Positions 1 to 4,184 of a stretch of 7,910 nucleotides of DNA are shown here, piece by piece. Position 1 is the stretch's first letter, and each line of letters begins with the position of its first letter. The stretch is from Candidatus Solibacter sp. (GTDB taxonomy: Bacteria > Acidobacteriota > Terriglobia > Bryobacterales > Bryobacteraceae): the NCBI GenBank assembly GCA_017883345.1, contig JADGNT010000205.1, forward strand, positions 1-7,910, written 5' to 3'. The translations under genes and the position numbers were made by a program. The notes beneath the pieces were generated by a model. That model did no database searches, was not told where the DNA came from, and saw only the letters and a program-made list of their open reading frames with translations.

Positions 1-188
1 AAAGGGGAAAGTCTCTGCCATCCGGCTGGGTCGTCTTTTCACACGTTGGTTGCCTCGTCCCAGGGTGGTGCATCCTTACCCGGAGCAGCGCTTTGCCGCC
101 ACTCATCCGAGGTCAGAGCCGTATGCGGTAATTCCGCTCGTACGGATCCGTGCGGGGGGTGCGAGGCAACTCGCATCCCTACCGCGAC
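1..188 (+). ncRNA. Group II intron, 3' end (domains V and VI)
   Basis: This is the last part of a self-splicing group II intron; its 5' end lies left of the window. Domain V is a 33-nt hairpin at 116-148: it opens GAGCCGUAUGCGG, carries the catalytic AGC triad at 117-119, has a 5-nt loop at 129-133 and a two-base bulge at 138-139, and closes with CGUACGGAUC. Domain VI follows at about 154-182: a stem of roughly 12 pairs capped by a GCAA tetraloop (166-169). A181 is left unpaired between the U180 and C182 pairs, which is the expected lariat branch point. Seven bases later A187-C188 fits the AY consensus for an intron 3' end. The structure is read directly from the sequence; the family assignment comes from known domain V/VI architecture. 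The exact splice base is inferred. The intron subclass cannot be set without the 5' part. Confidence 0.87.
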
Positions 189-271
189 ATCGGTTTGGGT
201 CGCCTGTCAACCTGTCGCCTGCCGTGCCCGCCCTCACCGGTGATATCCTCACGGAAGGCGTGAACACATGA
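2..271 (+). CDS. Group II intron maturase C-terminal tail (5' partial), frame open past the intron end
   Basis: Only the last residues of an intron-encoded reverse transcriptase/maturase are in the window; the RT and maturase domains would lie to the left. Frame 2 is open from the window edge. Its first 38 codons contain RLFTRWLPRPRVVHPYPEQ followed by RFAATHPR, resembling the RWLPxPRxxHPYPxxRF tail I recall from many bacterial intron maturases, placed as expected just before domain V. In relatives I recall, a stop falls at about this point; here the codon at 113-115 is TCA (Ser) and the frame runs on through domains V and VI and the 3' exon to a TGA at 269-271. That TGA overlaps the ATG of the DUF4159 gene (ATGA). 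Whether the read-through has a function or is chance in GC-rich DNA is unknown. The maturase identity is moderately secure. Everything after about residue 38 is doubtful as protein. Confidence 0.5.
   Translation, partial: KGKVSAIRLGRLFTRWLPRPRVVHPYPEQRFAATHPRSEPYAVIPLVRIRAGGARQLASLPRHRFGSPVNLSPAVPALTGDILTEGVNT
222..258 (+). promoter_or_regulatory. Leader hairpin and ribosome binding site of the DUF4159 gene
   Basis: GGAAGG at 253-258 lies 9 nt before the ATG at 268 and is a good Shine-Dalgarno, fixing that start. CCGTG (222-226) can pair with CACGG (250-254), which reaches into the Shine-Dalgarno. Between them lies a perfect 10-base palindrome, TCACCGGTGA (234-243). The ribosome binding site is well supported; a regulatory role for the hairpin is a guess. 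I see no convincing sigma-70 promoter in the 79 nt between intron and gene. Confidence 0.35.
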
Positions 272-1110
272 GTTTTCCCAAGGCGCTGGGAGCGAGCCTT
301 GCCCTCCTCGGCATGCTGTATGGTTTCCAGTTGCCCTTCCGCGAATTCCCGGGCGTGGAATACCGGCTGGGAGACATCCCGCTTCCGCCCGACTGGCAGG
401 AGAAGACCGAGTGGGCCTTCGCCCGGCTGATGTATCCCCAGTCCCCCTTCGGACGCGGCGGACGCGGCTTCGGCTTCCGCGGAGGACGGGGCGGCCTGTG
501 GACCCAAGGCAACACCATGTGGACCCAGGACTATCCGCGCGCCGACCGCCACTTCGTGCAGGCCCTCCGCCGCTTGACGCGACTCCACGTCCGCTCCGTC
601 GAACAGCCCGTCAATCTGGACGAAGGTGGCGTCGGCGACTGGCCCTGGCTCTATGCCGTTCAACCCGGCCACTGGCAGTTGACCGATTCCCAGGCGAAAA
701 CCCTGCGCGAATACCTGCTGCGCGGCGGCTTCTTCATGGCCGACGATTTCTGGGGACCCACCGAGTGGGAGATTTTCATGGACAGCATGAAGAAGGTCTT
801 CCCCGACCGCCAGGTGGTGGAACTCGACAACAAAGAAGCCATTTTTCACACCGTCTACGATCTGGACGATCGATACCAGGTGGCCAGCCACGGTTCCGTG
901 ATGAGGGGCATTAGCTATAAGTGCGATGGCTGCCCCGACCATTGGCGCGGCATCTTCGACGACCATGGACGCCTGATGGTGGCCATGACCTTTCAATCCG
1001 ACGTCGGCGATTCCTGGGAGTGGGCCGACGACCCTTACTACCCGGAAAGGTACGCCGCCCTGGGAATTCGAATCGGCGTCAACTACGTGCTCTACGCCAT
1101 GACGCATTAG
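268..1110 (+). CDS. DUF4159 domain-containing protein
   Basis: A 280-residue protein of the DUF4159 family, whose function is unknown; I do not assign an activity. Recognisable family blocks run in order: LPFREFPGVEYRLGDIP (22-38), DYPRADRHF (88-96), HVRSVEQPVNLDEG (107-120), WPWLYAVQPGHW (125-136), LREYLLRGGFFMADDFWG (146-163), VFPDRQVVEL (177-186), IFHTVYDLDDRYQV (192-205), HWRGIFDDHGRLMVA (225-239), and the C-terminal GIRIGVNYVLYAMTH. The N-terminus (6-22) is moderately hydrophobic and may be an export signal or membrane anchor, though no clear cleavage motif is seen. Residues 59-76 form a Gly/Arg/Phe-rich insert. Cys219 and Cys222 form a CxxC-like pair (CDGC). The ATG has a strong Shine-Dalgarno 9 nt upstream and the match reaches the natural C-terminus, so the gene looks intact. 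It stands alone on the plus strand with a group II intron just upstream. Family call is strong, role unknown. Confidence 0.9.
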   Translation: MSFPKALGASLALLGMLYGFQLPFREFPGVEYRLGDIPLPPDWQEKTEWAFARLMYPQSPFGRGGRGFGFRGGRGGLWTQGNTMWTQDYPRADRHFVQALRRLTRLHVRSVEQPVNLDEGGVGDWPWLYAVQPGHWQLTDSQAKTLREYLLRGGFFMADDFWGPTEWEIFMDSMKKVFPDRQVVELDNKEAIFHTVYDLDDRYQVASHGSVMRGISYKCDGCPDHWRGIFDDHGRLMVAMTFQSDVGDSWEWADDPYYPERYAALGIRIGVNYVLYAMTH

Positions 1111-1150
1111 CGTGGTTAGCGCAGGTATTAGGTGGACCGCCTCCCACGCT
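1109..1150 (+). terminator. Candidate stem-loop just past the DUF4159 stop
   Basis: AGCGTGG (1109-1115), beginning within the stop codon, pairs perfectly with CCACGCT (1144-1150). A small inner stem is possible (1130-1133 with 1139-1142). Only two T residues follow, so it is a poor intrinsic terminator on classic criteria. Its position directly after the gene is the main support. Confidence 0.3.
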
Positions 1151-1233
1151 TCCCAGATGGAGACTCCGGGCCAGCGGTTCAAAGTCGATTTCCAATATCC
1201 CCTTTTGCCAAGTGTTGGATGCGCCCGACTAGC

Positions 1234-1266
1234 GACCACAGCCACTCGTTCTTGGGCCTGTGGGTC
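1234..1266. terminator. Possible stem-loop at the end of the antitoxin gene
   Basis: CCACAG (1236-1241) pairs with CTGTGG (1258-1263). The stem can be lengthened outward by GAC/GTC with one bulged G (1264), reaching the antitoxin stop codon. It lies in the convergent gap between the plus-strand DUF4159 gene and the minus-strand operon, where a two-way terminator would be expected. No T-run follows on either strand, so the call is weak. Nothing else is seen in this gap (1111-1264). Confidence 0.2.
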
Positions 1267-1489
1267 AGAGTCGGTCTTTCGGGGCCGGCTCGGCTGCTGG
1301 AACCTTGTCCAGCGCGGCCAGGAAACGTTCGCGACTGCCGCGTTCGGCCATTTGCTCCACGCGGGTCCAGCCGGAAAGTTGTTCGGCCAGGGCCGCGGCC
1401 ACGATCCGCTCCACGGAAACCTGCTGCCGCGCGGCCAACTCGGCAATCTGGAGGTACACCGTGTCGGGAACTGTCACGTTGAGAGTCAT
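1265..1489 (-). CDS. Ribbon-helix-helix-type antitoxin partner of the PIN toxin
   Basis: A 74-residue protein with the layout of small antitoxins: a predicted beta-strand (TLNVTVPD, 2-9), helix (about 10-21), turn, and second helix (VSVERIVAAALAEQL, 24-38). This matches the DNA-binding ribbon-helix-helix fold. A flexible C-terminal half follows that would wrap the toxin; RERFLAALDKVP (53-64) and the terminal DRL resemble a tail I recall from antitoxins found with PIN toxins. Expected roles are to neutralise the PIN RNase and repress the operon. The ATG (1489) overlaps the toxin stop as ATGA, and GGGGAGG lies 5 nt upstream on the minus strand, so it has its own good ribosome binding site. That could favour antitoxin over toxin synthesis. 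No specific VapB subfamily can be named. Confidence 0.75.
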   Translation of the reverse strand: MTLNVTVPDTVYLQIAELAARQQVSVERIVAAALAEQLSGWTRVEQMAERGSRERFLAALDKVPAAEPAPKDRL

Positions 1490-1908
1490 GGCGCCTCCCC
1501 TATTATCGCAAGGAATTCCCGCGGCGAGATCACTCGAACGCCGAATCGATCGGCGCCCACAAAATCTCTGGTATTGAAGGTGAGCACAAAATCGGCCCGG
1601 CTTTCCACGGCCAATTCCAGAACGAAGTCATCCTTTGGGTCGGGTAGGAGGGGCCGCCAGAGGAAGAAGATAGGGCGCAGATTCGCGTTGGCACAAAGAA
1701 AGTGCAGAACGCTATCGATGTCACCACCGCTCAGTGCTCCGCCCGTGCAGACACGCTTGAGAGTCTGCTCATACTCGAGAACCAGGGGCACCGAGAGGTT
1801 GATTTGCCATCGATGATCGCCCACTAGCCGCAACAGACGGTGGGACGCTCCAAGATTGGAGAGCAGCGCAGCGACAAGCACGTTCGTGTCGATCGCTACC
1901 TGATACAT
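1486..1908 (-). CDS. PIN-domain toxin (putative toxin-antitoxin RNase)
   Basis: A 140-residue single-domain PIN protein, typical in length for VapC-like toxins and closest to the 'putative toxin component, PIN family' group (COG1569-like). PIN toxins are Mg-dependent endoribonucleases that cut RNA, often tRNA or rRNA. The acidic metal-binding residues are present: Asp7 in AIDTNVLVAALLS, Glu45 in PLVLEYEQTL, Asp93/Asp94 in PDPKDDFVLELA, and Asp115 after FNTR in the closing FNTRDF motif. The gene therefore looks catalytically intact. The ATG at 1908 has a modest GGTGA 6 nt upstream, weaker than that of the antitoxin gene. It begins 23 nt after the upstream aldolase-like gene and ends overlapping the antitoxin start by 4 nt, so toxin is translated first and coupled. 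A domestic, non-toxin PIN nuclease is possible but less likely given the partner. Confidence 0.87.
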   Translation of the reverse strand: MYQVAIDTNVLVAALLSNLGASHRLLRLVGDHRWQINLSVPLVLEYEQTLKRVCTGGALSGGDIDSVLHFLCANANLRPIFFLWRPLLPDPKDDFVLELAVESRADFVLTFNTRDFVGADRFGVRVISPREFLAIIGEAP

Positions 1909-1931
1909 GGCCCGTCACCAGTGTAGTCGAC

Positions 1932-2996
1932 TCACCGCAACCAGCCGTCCAGATTCTCGCGCACGAACTCGTCATCCGTAAGTTCGGGATAGCTGGCGCA
2001 CACCCGGTCGATCTCCGCCAACTGTCCGTCCGAGAGGTCCTCCGCGGGGTCGAGGCACCAGCGCCCCTCCAGCAAGCCTTGCCGCCGCAGAATCTCGTGC
2101 AGGCCGGCGATCGAGCCCGCGAACCGGTTGCGCACGTCGAACAGCGCGCCATTGGCGTCGGTCAGCGCCGCCGAGCCGGCCAGAATCTCCGCCGCTCCCT
2201 GGCCTCCCGCGTCGCGGCACGCGTGGACGGTCTCCAGCAACTGCACGGCGCGGCGCGTCCACACCGCCCACTGCCCCAGCAGTCCGCCGCGGAAATACAG
2301 GCGCTGGCCCGCCACGCGAAACTCCGTCAGCAGATCGGCGATGATGTTGTCGTCATTCCCGGTGTAGAGCGCGATCTCCGGGGCTCGCCCGCTGTCGGCC
2401 ACCGCGCGCACCACGTCCAGGGTCTGATAGCGATTGAAGGGCGCCACCTTGATCGCCACCACCGCGGGAATCCGGCAGAACTCGCGCCAGAACTCGTAAG
2501 CCAGCAGCCGCCCGCCCACCGACGGCTGGAGATAGAACCCGCAGACCGGGATCTCCCGCGCCACCGCACGGCAGTGCGCCAGCAGTTCGCGCTTCCGTGC
2601 GGCAGGCAACGCCGCCAGGCTCAGCAGGCCGAGATCGTATCCCGCCGCGCGCGCCGTCGCCGCCTCGCGCACCGCCTGCGCCGTCACGCCGCAGACGCCG
2701 GCCACCTTGACGATGCGTTTCCCGCTGGCGCGCTCGAACTCCGCGATTGCCCCGGCCGCTAGTTTCAGCACTGGCGCATACAGCCCAACCCGCGGATCGC
2801 GAATCGCAAACTGCGTGGTGTGCACTCCCACCGCGACACCGCCCGCGCCGGCATCGCAATAGTAGCGGGTCAGCGCCACTTGCCGCCGTTCGTCGAGCTG
2901 GCGGTTGGCGGTGAGCGCCAGCGGATGCGCGGGGATCGCCACGCCGCGCCGCAGCGTCTGTAACACCGCCGGGTCCATCCGGTCAGAACTTCCCAT
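1932..2996 (-). CDS. Dihydrodipicolinate synthase family (DHDPS/NAL superfamily) protein
   Basis: A 354-residue protein of the class I aldolase/lyase superfamily that includes DapA and N-acetylneuraminate lyase. These TIM barrels form a Schiff base between a lysine and a 2-oxo acid. Lys183 in VVAIKVAPFNRY fits the Schiff-base lysine, and Tyr155 in GFYLQPSVGG fits the catalytic tyrosine. Their 28-residue spacing equals that of Tyr133 and Lys161 in E. coli DapA. The DapA GTTGE segment is replaced by GVHTTQFAIRD (57-67), so the carboxylate pocket differs and lysine synthesis is unlikely. Other marks are RGVAIPAHPLALTANRQL (17-34) and YTGNDDNIIADL (211-222). The ATG at 2996 has GAGG upstream at 6-nt spacing; Met7 is a second candidate. 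It overlaps the epimerase gene by 14 nt, implying coupled translation and a shared pathway, probably breakdown of a sugar-acid-like compound. Substrate unknown. It is longer than DapA, with an extra C-terminal helical region from about 295. Confidence 0.85.
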   Translation of the reverse strand: MGSSDRMDPAVLQTLRRGVAIPAHPLALTANRQLDERRQVALTRYYCDAGAGGVAVGVHTTQFAIRDPRVGLYAPVLKLAAGAIAEFERASGKRIVKVAGVCGVTAQAVREAATARAAGYDLGLLSLAALPAARKRELLAHCRAVAREIPVCGFYLQPSVGGRLLAYEFWREFCRIPAVVAIKVAPFNRYQTLDVVRAVADSGRAPEIALYTGNDDNIIADLLTEFRVAGQRLYFRGGLLGQWAVWTRRAVQLLETVHACRDAGGQGAAEILAGSAALTDANGALFDVRNRFAGSIAGLHEILRRQGLLEGRWCLDPAEDLSDGQLAEIDRVCASYPELTDDEFVRENLDGWLR

Positions 2997-3990
2997 CGGC
3001 CACCTCGAAATGCGTGGGCTTGTGCAAGCTCGCGCCGCCGGCTTGCACCCAATCTGCCACCAGTTCCATCAACCGGGCGGTGGTCACCCCGGGCGGCCCC
3101 ATCAGCGCTGCCGCGGCCGATGCATCGCTCAAGAGCGCGACCGGCCCTGGGACGCCGTGAAACCGGCAGGGCCGCGCCAAGCGCGCCGCGAAGAACTCGG
3201 CCGCGGCCCGCACCGAGACCGTCTCCAGGCCGGTGATATTCAGAATGCGGGGCGGCGTGCCGCAGTGCGCCAGCGCACGCAGCGCGTACGAGTTGGCATC
3301 GCGCTGCCAGATCGCATTGAACGCGGGAACGGCCAAGTCCACCGGCTCGCCCGCGTACACCTTGCGCGCGATATCCACCAGCACGCCGTAGCGCAGGTCC
3401 ACCGCGTAGTTGAGGCGGAAGAACAGGCAGCGCACTCCGTGGTGATTGGCGAAGTACTCGAAGACGCGCTCCCGCCCGAGGCAACTCTGCGCATACTCGC
3501 CCACCGGCGCCGGAGGGTCCGTCTCGCGCGATCCACCGGCCGCCACGGGGCGCAGCGCATACACGTTGCCGGTGGAGAACACCACGATGCGGCTCTGGCG
3601 AAAGCGTTCCGCCACGTTCGCCGGCACTACGGTATTCATCGCCCAGGTGAGTTCGGGACGGTCCGACGACCCGAACTTCCGCCCGGCGAGATAGAGCACA
3701 TTCGGACACTCGGGCAACCGCGCCACCTGCGCGCGATCCAGCAGATCGCAGGAGATTGCATCGATTCCGGGTGCGGAGATCAGCCGCCGCGACACCGCGA
3801 GTATGCGCCGCACCGGCCCCGCCGCATCGGCGGCCCGCCGGCACAACCGCGCCAGCGAAGGCCCCATCTTTCCCGCCGCGCCCAAAATCAGGATGTCCCC
3901 TTCCAACTGCCGCAGGAACTCCACGTCCGCCTTGCTCGGACGCGAAAGTTCGTCTTCCAGTTCTTCAATCGACGTCATCGTCAGTGGCAT
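2983..3990 (-). CDS. NAD-dependent epimerase/dehydratase family protein
   Basis: A 335-residue extended short-chain dehydrogenase-like protein. The dinucleotide-binding motif GAAGKMG is at 37-43 after the strand DILIL. NVLYLAG (97-103) and the STGNVY block (139-144) follow. The catalytic YxxxK position reads Tyr166-Ala-Gln-Ser-Cys170, so the usual lysine is a cysteine (codon TGC at 3483-3481). Further blocks are FRLNYAVDLRYGVLVDIA (191-208), IWQRDANSYALRAL (227-240), LNITG (250-254) and a C-terminus KPTHFEVADGKF. I recall this end and the cysteine from relatives encoded beside a DHDPS-like protein, which suggests a family trait rather than a mutation. ATG 3990 is chosen because GGAG lies 4 nt upstream; Met5 (3978) lacks one. 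The open frame continues upstream to 4665, but that part runs through the repeat and antisense to the next gene. It leads a four-gene operon-like run. Substrate unknown; likely acts on a nucleotide- or free-sugar derivative. Confidence 0.86.
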   Translation of the reverse strand: MPLTMTSIEELEDELSRPSKADVEFLRQLEGDILILGAAGKMGPSLARLCRRAADAAGPVRRILAVSRRLISAPGIDAISCDLLDRAQVARLPECPNVLYLAGRKFGSSDRPELTWAMNTVVPANVAERFRQSRIVVFSTGNVYALRPVAAGGSRETDPPAPVGEYAQSCLGRERVFEYFANHHGVRCLFFRLNYAVDLRYGVLVDIARKVYAGEPVDLAVPAFNAIWQRDANSYALRALAHCGTPPRILNITGLETVSVRAAAEFFAARLARPCRFHGVPGPVALLSDASAAAALMGPPGVTTARLMELVADWVQAGGASLHKPTHFEVADGKF

Positions 3991-4009
3991 AAGGCTCCGC
4001 GTTGTGCAG

Positions 4010-4081
4010 GTGGGGCAGGCGCTTTCGCCTGCCGACTCTTGATTCGAGCCCGCGGTTGGCAGGCGGAAGCGCCTGCCCCAC
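4010..4081. repeat. Nested inverted repeat, REP/BIME-like
   Basis: Two 24-nt arms (4010-4033 and 4058-4081) are inverted copies with a single G-T wobble (4025/4066) around a 24-nt spacer. Each arm is itself a hairpin: GGCAGGCG-CTTT-CGCCTGCC at 4014-4033 and GGCAGGCG-GAAG-CGCCTGCC at 4058-4077, both with perfect 8-bp stems. The DNA or RNA can therefore form either two small hairpins or one long one. This architecture resembles paired REP units (BIMEs). It lies between the end of the large beta-helix gene and the start of the epimerase gene, and may act as a transcription attenuator or mRNA stabiliser. Pairing is directly visible; membership of a genome-wide family is inferred. Confidence 0.85.
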
Positions 4082-4142
4082 GTCTGCTCCGCCGGTCCCC
4101 GCTTTTTCGACCCTGTCAAGTAGCCGTGCCTAAGCGAGCCAT

Positions 4143-4170
4143 GACAGACCACGCAAGGCGATGGTCTGTC
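4143..4170. repeat. Hairpin downstream of the beta-helix gene (possible terminator)
   Basis: GACAGACCA (4143-4151) and TGGTCTGTC (4162-4170) form a perfect 9-bp stem with a 10-nt loop. It starts 14 nt after the stop codon of the large minus-strand gene, where a terminator would sit. No T-run follows the stem on the minus strand until a short A5 run about 35 nt later, so classic intrinsic termination is doubtful. The gap 3991-4184 otherwise holds only the nested repeat above. Confidence 0.6.
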
Positions 4171-4184
4171 CCACCCTCCAGCCT

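Noticed and set aside
46..243. Plus-strand frame 1 open reading frame across the intron end
   Set aside because: It overlaps domains V and VI and does not carry the maturase-like RWLPxPR/HPYP tail, which is in frame 2.
103..1446. Long open frame (447 codons) on the minus strand opposite DUF4159
   Set aside because: It lies antisense to a protein with clear family blocks and crosses the convergent gap and the antitoxin region; no recognisable motif. An effect of GC-rich codon bias.
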